Shown: piece by piece, positions 37,402-45,869 of the stretch | Layout of the letters: each line of letters opens with the position of its first letter | How positions within the stretch are numbered: the stretch's first letter is position 1 | NCBI GenBank assembly: GCA_963762965.1 | Contig: CAVXME010000001.1 | Location: forward strand, 2,294,001 to 2,358,000 | Reading direction: 5' to 3' | Source of the DNA: DATBAX01 sp963762965 | Lineage (GTDB): Bacteria > Acidobacteriota > Terriglobia > Terriglobales > Acidobacteriaceae | Length of the DNA stretch: 64,000 nt | The notes under the pieces: model-generated | The model's input: only the letters and a program-made list of their open reading frames with translations | What the model was told of the DNA's origin: nothing | Databases searched by the model: none | Position numbers and translations under genes: made by a program

Positions 37402-39095
37402 ACCGGCGATCGTTTCTCCTGGGCATGAGCGGTTTGGCGTCGGCCTCCGCTTTGTCTTGGGACAGCCTTTGGGCGGCACCGCAAACCTCTTCGTCCGGAT
37501 TTCGCCTGGTTGACGTCACTTCCCCGGCCGGCATTCCATTCCGTCACAATTCTGGCGCATTCGGGGGCAAGCTCCTGCCGGAAACATTAGGTTCCGGCTG
37601 CGCTTTTCTTGACTACGACGGCGACGGATGGCAAGACATTCTGCTCATCAACAGCATGGCTTGGCCGGGACATAAGCGGGCGCGGAGCACGCTTAAGCTC
37701 TACCGGAACAATCGCAATGGGACGTTCGCGGATGTGACCCGCAGCGCCGGTCTCGATATCGAAATGTATGGCATGGGGGTGGCGGTCGGAGATTACAACA
37801 ACGATGGCTTTCCCGACATCCTGATCACCTGCGTGGGGCAGAATCGGCTCTTCCGAAATACCGGCAAAGGTACATTCGTCGACGTGACGGAATCGAGTGG
37901 GCTGGGCAAGCGGCAAGCTTTCAGCACTTCCGCGTTGTGGTTCGACTTCGATCGCGACGGACTGCTGGATTTGTTTGTCTGCAACTACGTCAAGTGGTCT
38001 CCCGAGCACGATGTGTTTTGCAGCCTTGATGGGAAACATAAATCCTATTGCACGCCGGAAGCCTATCGTGGAGAGACCTGCTGGCTGTTCCACAACCGCG
38101 GCAATGGCACGTTTGAAGATGTCACGGCCACAAGTGGGATCTTCGACAGCAGCTCGAAATCTCTCGGTGTTGCCATGCTTGACTACGATCAGGATGGATG
38201 GAGCGACTTACTGGTCGCCAACGACACCCAGCCCAACAAGCTTTATCGCAATCAGCGTAACGGAACTTTCAAGGATATTGCCGTAGAGGCTGGGATCGCA
38301 TTCAGCGCCGAAGGGAAAGCACGCGCGGGCATGGGAGTAGATGTAGCGGATTTCGACAACTCCGGAACCCCAGGGGTGGCGATCACCAATTTTGATAATG
38401 AGATGATTGGGCTGTATCGAGCTGCTGGCAACGGAAATTATGCCGACGTAGCCATCGCAAGCGGGGTAGGCCTGGCGTCGAAAAACACTTTGGGTTTCGG
38501 CTGTACCTTTGTCGATGTCGATCTGGACGGCGCTCTCGATCTGATTGTTGTCAACGGGCACATCGACGACACGGTGCGGGAGGTCCGCAATGTGGGATAC
38601 GCGCAACCGCCGCAATTATTTCTGAACGACGGCAAAGGCACTTTCCGCGAGATCGGCAGCGAAGTCGGAGGCGGGTTCGCTGCTCCGAAGGTGGGACGCG
38701 GACTGGCCTACGGCGATTTCGACCGCGACGGTGATGCTGACATTCTGATGACCACCAACAATGGTCCTGCCTATCTGTTCCGCAACGATCAGACTTCCGG
38801 TAACCGCAGCATCCGGTTTCGGCTGGTGGGCACGAAATCCAATCGGGACGCCATCGGCGCCTGGGTAAGGATTTTCCACGCGGGATCGAGCCAATCACGA
38901 TTCGTCAAAAGCGGATCGAGCTACCTCTCGCAATCCGAACTGCCGGTCACCTTCGGACTGGGAAAGCGCGACAAAATCGATCGCGTGGTCATTCAATGGC
39001 CCAGCGGGAGAAACGAGGAATACAAGAACCTCGCCGCCGGCCGGGCCTATGAATGCATCGAAGCCAAGGGAATCACTCCGTTGGCCGGCTTCTAG
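37398..39095 (+). CDS. Tat-exported CRTAC1 family protein (VCBS/FG-GAP plus ASPIC-UnbV)
   Basis: GTG 37398 overlaps the response regulator stop and begins a twin-arginine signal (NRRSFLLG, then a hydrophobic stretch to about residue 26). The 565-residue mature part has repeated calcium-loop blades (DYDGDGWQDILL, DYNNDGFPDILI) and an ASPIC/UnbV C-terminus (NRDAIGAWVRIFH, FGLGKRDKID). It is the third CRTAC1 protein in the window but the only one with a Tat signal, implying it folds before export. Its coupling to a two-component system suggests that the pair controls it or that it takes part in sensing. Confidence 0.83.
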   Translation: MNRRSFLLGMSGLASASALSWDSLWAAPQTSSSGFRLVDVTSPAGIPFRHNSGAFGGKLLPETLGSGCAFLDYDGDGWQDILLINSMAWPGHKRARSTLKLYRNNRNGTFADVTRSAGLDIEMYGMGVAVGDYNNDGFPDILITCVGQNRLFRNTGKGTFVDVTESSGLGKRQAFSTSALWFDFDRDGLLDLFVCNYVKWSPEHDVFCSLDGKHKSYCTPEAYRGETCWLFHNRGNGTFEDVTATSGIFDSSSKSLGVAMLDYDQDGWSDLLVANDTQPNKLYRNQRNGTFKDIAVEAGIAFSAEGKARAGMGVDVADFDNSGTPGVAITNFDNEMIGLYRAAGNGNYADVAIASGVGLASKNTLGFGCTFVDVDLDGALDLIVVNGHIDDTVREVRNVGYAQPPQLFLNDGKGTFREIGSEVGGGFAAPKVGRGLAYGDFDRDGDADILMTTNNGPAYLFRNDQTSGNRSIRFRLVGTKSNRDAIGAWVRIFHAGSSQSRFVKSGSSYLSQSELPVTFGLGKRDKIDRVVIQWPSGRNEEYKNLAAGRAYECIEAKGITPLAGF

Positions 39096-39164
39096 TATGT
39101 TTTAGTTATTGCACCGACCCAGGCTTCCGGCTAACCTTCCCGCGAATCGAAAGGATTGCGCAAA

Positions 39165-39536
39165 ATGAGTGTCGGCAGAACAGCAAGCTTAGCGCTCCCG
39201 ATTTTACTGGCGGCCGTCTTTGCGGTTGGCAGCGATACGGGCAAATCCATCACGGTAAAGGGCTATGTTCTGGACTCAGCCTGTGCGTTCACCAAGAGTC
39301 TCAAGAAGCCGATCAGCGGAGAATGCGCGACGGCCTGCGCCAAAGCGGGTTCGCCACTCGTCATTCTGACCGACGAGGGCAACATCTACTGGCCGATTGC
39401 TAACACAACCCCATCATCGGGCCAAAACGAAAAGCTCCTGCCTTTTGCGGGACGGCGAATCACGGCCAGCGGCGAGCTCTATCAGCGCGGCGGTTCCAAC
39501 GCTCTGGTGATCGAGAAGATTGAGTCGTTGAAGTAA
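39165..39536 (+). CDS. Small Cys-rich secreted protein (DUF5818-like)
   Basis: ATG 39165 has an AAGGA ribosome binding site 10 nt upstream and starts a signal peptide (about 1-20). The mature part is about 100 residues with the pattern GYVLDSAC, then GECATACAKAGSPLVILTDEGNIYWPI, giving four cysteines in total. This resembles small secreted proteins common in Acidobacteriota (DxxC, CxxxC, then a V.V..G..Y strand), often placed in DUF5818. The function is unknown; the cysteines may form disulphides or bind metal. It lies 69 bp after the CRTAC1 gene. Confidence 0.7.
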   Translation: MSVGRTASLALPILLAAVFAVGSDTGKSITVKGYVLDSACAFTKSLKKPISGECATACAKAGSPLVILTDEGNIYWPIANTTPSSGQNEKLLPFAGRRITASGELYQRGGSNALVIEKIESLK

Positions 39537-39663
39537 AGTCCGTGACGAACAGCGATGCGCATGGAACGCTCTACCATTGGCCTCCGCGGAAGTGGGCGCT
39601 AAGGTCGCATCTGCCAAGAAATTTGGAAAGGCCTTCGAGACCGATACTAGTTCCGGGCCACCC

Positions 39664-42600
39664 TCAAAAGAGAAACTTCAGTGCGACCTGGATCACCCGC
39701 GGGCTCACGTCCGTCTGAATTGAACCAAAAATGCCAGCGGGAGCGCTGATGTCGCTGACGGGCAGCCGGAAATTCGTATGGTTCAGGACGTTGAACAACT
39801 CTCCGCGGAACTGGAGTTCTTTTGATTCCGTGAGTCGAATATTCTTGAACGCGGAAAAGTCCCAGTTCACGTATCCTGGCCCATCGACTGCGTTGCGCCG
39901 TTCGTCCCCGAATTGCTGAACGGGAGAATTTGGATTCTGGGTGATTTGCTGAAAGGCGCTCACATTGAACCATTCCGCCGGCGTGCGCGGCCCGGAATTC
40001 GGATCGCCAATCACATTCGGCCGGTTGGCGGAAAATCCAGTAATTTCCGGTGCCGTCCCCTGCACGGAAACGTCGTTGGAATCGAATACCGTGAAAGGCG
40101 TGCCACTCATGGCGGTCATAATCCCGTTCAACTGCCAGTTGCCCAGAGCATGTCCATACCAGGCCGTCGAATGTTGCAGGAAGGGAAGGCTCCATTGATA
40201 GCTCAGCACGAAACGATTGCGGGCATCGAACATGGAGCGACCGCGCTCGGCCGCAAGATCGTTTGGGTCCTGGGCCAAATCATTTTCTCCCGCCACCGGC
40301 TGCGATGCTGAGCCCGTGATGTTGAAAGAAGAAACATCGTCGATGGACTTCGACCAGGTATACGAAGCCAGGAAAGAAAGGCCGTGACTGAAACGCTTTC
40401 GCAGACTCGCTTCCAATGCGTTATAGCTGGAATTCGCAACGCTAGCGATCTCACCGACCGAGCCATAAACGCAGCTACTCGGCGGGTCTGCCAGGGTGCA
40501 TCCGGAATAGAGGCGCCGCTGGTTTGCGTTATCCGTGGTGGACAGCGGGTTGCCCATGGAATCGAACCCTGGAATGTAGGTCGTTGGATTTCCTTCAATG
40601 AATCGCGGCAGCCTCACCCCGGTTGTGCCCACGTATCCCAACTGGAATAGCAAGTCCGAACCTAACGAGTGCTGGATGTTCAGGTTCCAATCCTGCGCGT
40701 ACGGGAGATGCAGATTGCGCGAGACTACCAGCAGCGTCATCGGCTGGGGGAAGGGATTCGCGAAGGGATCGGACACCGTATACGGGTCGGCGAATGAGTT
40801 GACCGGAAAGCCCAATTGCAGCGTTTTTAAGTAGGGAGGCGCGCTGATTGGATCCTGTAACGGCCCGCCCTCGCCGGTGTAGTAGGGTTCGTAGAAAATG
40901 CCGTAAGCGGCGCTGATCACTGTTTTGCCATCGCCGAGCGGGTCCCAGGCCAGACCTATTCGCGGAGCAAATGCCGTCTTCTCGGTTGGAATCAAGCCTG
41001 TGGGCACGCCGGGATCGCCTGGATAGAGAAGCCCCGCCGGGGCGTTGGGAATCACTTTCGACTTTGCCCCCGGAACAAAAAGATTCACTTCGTTGTTGGT
41101 CTCGGTGGAAGGAAACGGGAGCTCATAGCGCAGGCCAAGATTCAGCGTCAGGCGAGAGGCAACCTTGTAGGTATCCTGGCCGTAAAAATCCAGGGCCCGG
41201 TCGCGGATGTGGCGATCGAAATTGCCTCCACCCTGTAGAAAGACCACCGGCTCACCCGACAGGAAACTGGCAAAACCGTCGCTGTAGGGGAAAGGAGCGA
41301 ACACAAAAAAACCGTTGGTGGCAATGCCCTGCAACGCATTGATCTGGTCGAAGCGAAAACCTCCGCCAAATTTCACTTCGTGTTTGCCATGAATCCAACT
41401 GAGTGAACCGGAGAAGTCATAGGTATTCTGAAATGAGTTGCGTGGGCCCGTAATGGGGTCGCCAACCGAGGAGTATCCCGATACCTGAATGAACGGCGGC
41501 CCCGCGGCCGAAGCCAAAGTAGGCTGGTACTGGAAACCTAAATCTGTGGCCGGTTCGTGATTGATGTGCTGGTCAAGCAGGAACTTGTTACGCAGATACG
41601 AAAAACGCGCGACGCCGATGGTCTTAGGCGAAAAGATGTGGGTTTCCTGGGCGACGAAGTTTTGCGCTCGATCATCCTGGCCCACCGGAAAACCGGGCAC
41701 ATTGGCGCCTGCGGTCGAGAGCGGATCGGTTGTAGGTCCCGAGCTGTACATGTAACGGAAATTCAGAGTGTCCGCAGCAGAAAGATAATGATCCAGGCGC
41801 ACTCCGAATTGATCATTACTCTGGCTCAGGGTTTGCGTGGCGATGAATCCGTTTGTCCCCTGGTTGGGGAGGGGGAAAAACGGCAGGACATTGGTCGCAA
41901 TCGGATCAATGGAGGTCAACTGGTTGTTCGGAATCGGCGTCGGCGTCGGGCCCATGACGAAGTTGAGCAGCTGCCCGTTGAAGTCGGGCGCATTCGTCGT
42001 GGTGTTGGTGCAGATCCCGGCGACAAATGCATCTCCGGGAATCGAAGTGCAGAGCTGACCAAAATTACCCTGCCTTTCCGCCTGGGAAGGCACGGTCGCA
42101 CCGACGGTTTCACCCTGACGGTTACGAAAACCCTCGTAATATCCGAAGAAGAAGGTCTTGTCTTTAACAATCGGGCCGCCGAAAGTCGCGCCGAACTGGT
42201 TCTGTTTCAATGGCTGAACGCTTTGGGTGAAGTAATCGGATGAATCCATGGCATCGTTGCGCAGAAATTCATAAAGCGCACCGTGAAATTGGTTTGTCCC
42301 TGACCGCGTGATAATGTTGGTGGTTGAGCCGGTGTTCCTGCCGAATTCCGCATTTGCGTTGTGGGTGAGAATTCTGAACTCAGCGATGGAGTCGATGGGT
42401 GGCTTGAGTACAAAACCGGCGTCCACGGCGTTCACATTGTCAGCGCCATCAATCAGAAAATTATTCGACTCCGGCCGCTGGCCATCGACGGCGTAGGCCT
42501 GACCTTGGCGTGCGGGGCCTCCAGCTTCCAGAAGTCCGGGAGTCAGTGGCACTACACCTGGCTGGAGCAATCCCAGCTGGGAAAAATTACGGCCGTCCAG

Positions 42601-43047
42601 CGGAAGATCGAGGATTTCCCGCTCCATGACAGTCTGTCCCAGGCTGCTGATCGTGCTTTGCACCAAATCTGCATCCGCGTTCACTTCAACTTGCTGCGCC
42701 TCTGATCCGACCTTGAGGTGGATGCTCACCGTCGCGGTTTCATTCACATCGAGGTAGATGCCTTGTTGCAAATACTTTTCGAAGCCTTTGGCCTGGATCT
42801 CGAGCTGGTAGTGGCCGATCGGGAGTTCGACGAGCAAATAGGCGCCCTGACGGTCCGACAGGACGGTACGCGTCAGGCCAGTTTCGACCTGCTTTGCGGT
42901 AATCGAGGCAGCCTGGACGATGGCGCCGCTCGGATCCGACACCGTTCCCCGAATACTGCCCGTGATTTGCTGCGCGGCCAGGTTCAAACTTGCGCAGATC
43001 GTCAGCACACAAGCCAGGCTTCTGAACATCCCCAAGTATTTCCCCAT
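39664..43047 (-). CDS. TonB-dependent receptor with carboxypeptidase-regulatory domain
   Basis: The complete 1,127-residue protein has a GAGG ribosome binding site, a signal peptide (about 1-25, SLNLAAQ), a carboxypeptidase-regulatory domain (SIRGTVSDPSGAIVQAASITA, ending about 115), a plug (LDLPLDGRNFSQL, LIDGADNVNAVDAGF) and a large barrel with the TonB-receptor/OMP pattern (GSLSWIHGKHEVKFGGGFRFD). It ends in KFLF, a typical outer-membrane C-terminus. It is the intact counterpart of the frameshifted receptor at 15122-18426. The substrate is unknown; the nearest genes are an APC permease and the small secreted protein. A clear promoter precedes it. The 39537-39663 gap shows nothing. Confidence 0.92.
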   Translation of the reverse strand: MGKYLGMFRSLACVLTICASLNLAAQQITGSIRGTVSDPSGAIVQAASITAKQVETGLTRTVLSDRQGAYLLVELPIGHYQLEIQAKGFEKYLQQGIYLDVNETATVSIHLKVGSEAQQVEVNADADLVQSTISSLGQTVMEREILDLPLDGRNFSQLGLLQPGVVPLTPGLLEAGGPARQGQAYAVDGQRPESNNFLIDGADNVNAVDAGFVLKPPIDSIAEFRILTHNANAEFGRNTGSTTNIITRSGTNQFHGALYEFLRNDAMDSSDYFTQSVQPLKQNQFGATFGGPIVKDKTFFFGYYEGFRNRQGETVGATVPSQAERQGNFGQLCTSIPGDAFVAGICTNTTTNAPDFNGQLLNFVMGPTPTPIPNNQLTSIDPIATNVLPFFPLPNQGTNGFIATQTLSQSNDQFGVRLDHYLSAADTLNFRYMYSSGPTTDPLSTAGANVPGFPVGQDDRAQNFVAQETHIFSPKTIGVARFSYLRNKFLLDQHINHEPATDLGFQYQPTLASAAGPPFIQVSGYSSVGDPITGPRNSFQNTYDFSGSLSWIHGKHEVKFGGGFRFDQINALQGIATNGFFVFAPFPYSDGFASFLSGEPVVFLQGGGNFDRHIRDRALDFYGQDTYKVASRLTLNLGLRYELPFPSTETNNEVNLFVPGAKSKVIPNAPAGLLYPGDPGVPTGLIPTEKTAFAPRIGLAWDPLGDGKTVISAAYGIFYEPYYTGEGGPLQDPISAPPYLKTLQLGFPVNSFADPYTVSDPFANPFPQPMTLLVVSRNLHLPYAQDWNLNIQHSLGSDLLFQLGYVGTTGVRLPRFIEGNPTTYIPGFDSMGNPLSTTDNANQRRLYSGCTLADPPSSCVYGSVGEIASVANSSYNALEASLRKRFSHGLSFLASYTWSKSIDDVSSFNITGSASQPVAGENDLAQDPNDLAAERGRSMFDARNRFVLSYQWSLPFLQHSTAWYGHALGNWQLNGIMTAMSGTPFTVFDSNDVSVQGTAPEITGFSANRPNVIGDPNSGPRTPAEWFNVSAFQQITQNPNSPVQQFGDERRNAVDGPGYVNWDFSAFKNIRLTESKELQFRGELFNVLNHTNFRLPVSDISAPAGIFGSIQTDVSPRVIQVALKFLF

Positions 43048-43082
43048 TTTTCCTCGGAATTGATTTGGCGTTAAGTTCGCCG

Positions 43083-43110
43083 ATTATAGGGATGAGATTT
43101 TTCCGGTCAA
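43083..43110 (-). promoter_or_regulatory. Sigma-70 promoter of the TonB-dependent receptor
   Basis: On the minus strand TTGACC (43110-43105) is followed by a 16-bp spacer and a perfect TATAAT (43088-43083). The expected transcript start is about 30 bp before the ATG at 43047. Confidence 0.68.
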
Positions 43111-43263
43111 TAATGGAAAGATAGTAGGGTGCTGCAAAAAGAACCGGACAAGGACGTCAGCACCGCTCCGAAACGCAGCCTGCATGCGGCTGTACTGCTT
43201 TTGTATTATTGTTCCCCGGGAGCAGGTTCGCTTAGATTCTTTCAACCCTGTAGTCTCCTGACC

Positions 43264-44616
43264 ATGGCCGCCACCGCATCCATAGTTCCAGCCTCCACGA
43301 AAGATAAGTTACGCCGTGAGCTGGGTCTCGCCTCGGCGACGGCGGCCGTGGCTGGTGAGTCCATTGCCGTGGGCATTTTTCTCACGCCCGCAGGCATGGC
43401 CAAGTCGCTGGGATCTGCCTTCTGGCTTCTCATGGTTTGGCTGATTGTGGGTGCCATGACCTTGAGCGGCGCTCTCTGCTACGGAGAACTCGCGGGACGT
43501 TTTCCGCGCTCCGGCGGACTGTATATTTATCTCCAGGAAATCTTCGGCCGTCGGGTTGCGTTTCTGTACGGCTGGATGTGCCTTCTCGTTCTCGATCCCG
43601 GACTCACTGCGGCGCTCTCGACCGGGGCTGCAGGATACGCAGCGTACATCTTCCACTGGTCTCCTCTTACCGTAAAGCTTGCGGCTGGGGCTGTGATCTG
43701 GGCTCTCTGCTTCATGAACATCCTGAGTATTCGACTGAGTGCAGGATTTTTGCGCTGGATCACCTGGCTAAAGCTCGGCGTTCTGGCCCTGCTTATCATT
43801 TGGGCGGTGGCTTTTCGTCTGGGAGCGTGGTCGAATTTTGTCCCCTTCGTGGCCCGGCGTCCGGGATCTTTGCCGCTTTTTCCGGCGTTGGCCGCTGGCA
43901 TGGTGGGCGCTTTCTTTTCCTTTGGAGGCTGGTGGGACGTCAGCAAAATTGCCGGGGAAGTGCGTGACCCCAGCCGCACTCTGCCGCGTGCTTTACTCTA
44001 TGGGGTCTTGACCGTGACCGGGGTTTATATTCTGGTCACTATGGTCTTCTGGTACGTGGTTCCCCTCGACAAGGTCACCTCGGATGAAACTTTTGTGGCC
44101 CAGGCCGGAGAAATATTGTTTGGCCAGGCCGGTGGGATCATTTTTGCCACGATTGTGATTCTGTGCGTGGTCGGTGGTTTGGCGGCGTTCATGATGTCCG
44201 CTCCGCGAGTCTATTACGCCATGGCGCAGGATGGCTTGTTCCTTGGTTCCGTGGCCCGACTGCATCCGAAATTCAACACGCCCGCGAATGCGATTTTGAT
44301 TCAGGGTGTAATTGCTTGCGTGCTGGTCGCGGTAGGCACCTTCCAGCAGATCATTTCCTATGTGATTTTCTCCGCGGTCGGATTCATTGGCTTGGCGGCC
44401 GCAGGCTTGTTCGTCTTGCGGCAGCGCGATAAAGAGAGCGGTAGTCCTCCTATTCTGGCTCCCGGCTATCCCTTCACCCCCATTGCGTTCCTGCTGTTGA
44501 TCGTGATACTGCTGGTCTTGATCGGGGTAAGAAGCCCGCGTGAGGCGCTGTTTGGGGTGCTCGTGCTGGCAGCCGGTTTGCCGGTGTATGAATTTTTTCG
44601 CCGCAGGCCTGCTTGA
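43264..44616 (+). CDS. APC family amino acid permease
   Basis: The frame is open from 43129, but ATG 43264 fits the family start best (450 residues, about 12 transmembrane helices). N-terminal motifs of the APC superfamily are present: GLASATAAVAGESIAVGIF and ALCYGELAGRFPRSGGLYIYL, plus AFFSFGGWWDVSKIAGEVRDPSRTLPRAL in the middle. It should import or exchange an amino acid at the inner membrane. It is 18 bp upstream of the candidate selenoprotein gene and may be co-transcribed with it. No good ribosome binding site is visible. Confidence 0.87.
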   Translation: MAATASIVPASTKDKLRRELGLASATAAVAGESIAVGIFLTPAGMAKSLGSAFWLLMVWLIVGAMTLSGALCYGELAGRFPRSGGLYIYLQEIFGRRVAFLYGWMCLLVLDPGLTAALSTGAAGYAAYIFHWSPLTVKLAAGAVIWALCFMNILSIRLSAGFLRWITWLKLGVLALLIIWAVAFRLGAWSNFVPFVARRPGSLPLFPALAAGMVGAFFSFGGWWDVSKIAGEVRDPSRTLPRALLYGVLTVTGVYILVTMVFWYVVPLDKVTSDETFVAQAGEILFGQAGGIIFATIVILCVVGGLAAFMMSAPRVYYAMAQDGLFLGSVARLHPKFNTPANAILIQGVIACVLVAVGTFQQIISYVIFSAVGFIGLAAAGLFVLRQRDKESGSPPILAPGYPFTPIAFLLLIVILLVLIGVRSPREALFGVLVLAAGLPVYEFFRRRPA

Positions 44617-44634
44617 CTCGATGGAATATTAAGC

Positions 44635-45264
44635 ATGACGGAAACTAATCACGAAGACGATAAGGCCAAACTTTCGGCAGCACAGCCTTCAGCTCCACGG
44701 CCGGCTACGAAAATCAAAATCATCGAAGACGCCGAAGCCACCGGCGAAACACTCGCAGCCTACGATTATTGGCGCGCAGGTTCCGGCAGAACCCAGGTTC
44801 CCGGCATTATAAAGTGTTTCGGTGCCCGTCCGGATTTCCTGCGCCAGGTGGTGGACTTCTCGAACACCGTCCATTTTTCCGAAGGACATCTCACGCGCCG
44901 TTATAAGGAGATGATCGCTAGCTACGTTTCCTACCTCAATCGCTGTCCCTATTGACTGGACAGCCACGCTTACTTCCTGCGTGTTCAGGGAGCCAGTGAT
45001 CAATGCGTAACTGCAATTCTCGAGGGCAAGCTCGACGAAGCCGGCCTCACTGCGACGGAGCTCGCTTTGCTTGACTACGTCAAGCTGATCACCGATGCGG
45101 CATATCGCTCGACCGCTGAGGACGTACAGAAGCTTCGCGACGCAGGCTGGAAAGAAGACCAGATTGCGGAAGCAGTTTACATCACCGCCATGTTCGCCTT
45201 CTTCAATCGCGTCGCCGACGCGTTCGGAGTCCCCGCTCAGAATTATCTTGGGACGGGAAGATGA
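44635..45264 (+). CDS. AhpD-like peroxidase-related protein, candidate selenoprotein (in-frame TGA at 44953-44955 read as Sec)
   Basis: Reading through TGA 44953-44955 gives a 209-residue protein; stopping there gives 106. Both halves are one carboxymuconolactone decarboxylase/AhpD-like domain: the N-half ends MIASYVSYLNRCPY and the C-half continues directly with LDSHAYFLRVQG, then helices rich in acidic and Ala residues (AILEGKLDEAGLTATELALLDYVKLITDA). The family motif is CPYC-xxx-H; here it is Cys104-Pro-Tyr-TGA107 with His111 kept, so TGA replaces exactly the second redox cysteine. A hairpin fitting the bacterial SECIS pattern begins 18 nt after the TGA. The protein would reduce peroxides by a CxxU redox centre. 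Alternatives are a nonsense mutation or sequencing error. Confidence 0.82.
44973..44992 (+). promoter_or_regulatory. SECIS-like hairpin downstream of the in-frame TGA
   Basis: Bases 44973-44979 (CTTCCTG) pair with 44986-44992 (CAGGGAG) in a 7-bp stem with one G-U, capped by the loop CGTGTT. The loop has a G within its first two bases and begins 25 nt after the TGA, both features of bacterial SECIS elements read by SelB. Confidence 0.62.
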
Positions 45265-45303
45265 CGCCGTAGCCGGTTGCACAAAAAAGTCCGCGAGCAA
45301 ATC

Positions 45304-45369
45304 GGGAAGGGCCCGACTTACAGTCGGGCCGTCACGCTCTTAAAAGACAAACGTGCTTCAGCGCCTGAG
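45304..45369. repeat. Two-hairpin dispersed repeat, copy 1
   Basis: GGGAAGGGCCCGACTTACAG leads into a GCCCGACT / AGTCGGGC hairpin and ends with GCTTCAGCGCCTGAG. It closely matches the copy at 54233-54299 and shares layout and 3' end with the copies at 52852 and 62651. Confidence 0.7.
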
Positions 45370-45378
45370 TTCTGGCTT

Positions 45379-45777
45379 TTATTTATCAGCCGCGGGCTTG
45401 ACGGCGGCTTTCGCAGCGTGGCTCTTAAACTCAATAAGGACGAGCTCAATAGACGTATCGCCGATATTCTCTGGATCGTGAACTTGGGCCGGGGTGTATT
45501 GCGCCTGTCCGGCCTTCACCGTGGAATCCTGAGTTTTCCCGCCGGGGAGGGTAAAGCGGACGCTGCCATCGGTCAGAAACACGGCTACAGAGTCGGGATG
45601 GCTGTGCATGACGGACTTCTCGTGTGGTCCATAGTGAACCCGTAGAATCCGTACCTTCGCATTCTCCGACTCGATTTTGTAGTGGGCCGGATCGGCCTTC
45701 ACAGCATCCTGGGCGAACGCGATGGCAGTGAAACAAAAACACAATACCGCGCAGCATAGCGCGGAACGTCGGATCAT
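45379..45777 (-). CDS. Exported cupin-domain protein
   Basis: ATG 45777 is chosen because of an AAGGAG ribosome binding site 6 nt upstream and the signal peptide that follows (MIRRSALCCAVLCFCFTAIAFAQ); a promoter overlaps the longer frame. The 132-residue protein is a single cupin barrel with the metal motif HEKSVMHSHPDSVAVFL and the second motif QVHDPENIG. Secreted single-domain cupins of this kind are common in Acidobacteriota and have no assigned function. It lies tail to tail with the candidate selenoprotein gene, separated by a dispersed repeat. Confidence 0.78.
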   Translation of the reverse strand: MIRRSALCCAVLCFCFTAIAFAQDAVKADPAHYKIESENAKVRILRVHYGPHEKSVMHSHPDSVAVFLTDGSVRFTLPGGKTQDSTVKAGQAQYTPAQVHDPENIGDTSIELVLIEFKSHAAKAAVKPAADK

Positions 45778-45815
45778 AAACGCTCCTTGTAAAGCTTGAA
45801 ATGAGATGCGGCGCA

Positions 45816-45844
45816 ACTCTACGCCGGAGGGGAAGGAGTGTCAA
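45816..45844 (-). promoter_or_regulatory. Sigma-70 promoter of the cupin gene
   Basis: On the minus strand a perfect TTGACA (45844-45839) is followed by a 17-bp spacer and TAGAGT (45821-45816). The expected transcript start lies just upstream of ATG 45777, supporting that start. Confidence 0.58.
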
Positions 45845-45869
45845 ACCATGCTAACGGGTTAACTCGGCG

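Noticed and set aside
44635..44955. A complete 106-residue protein ending at the TGA
   Set aside because: It would end in the middle of the AhpD domain directly after CPY, and the missing half is encoded in frame right after the TGA.
44955..44997. Alternative fold just after the TGA (ACTGG/CCAGT outer stem with CACGC/GCGTG inside)
   Set aside because: The loop begins only 15 nt after the TGA and lacks a G in its first two bases, so the 44973-44992 hairpin fits the SECIS pattern better.
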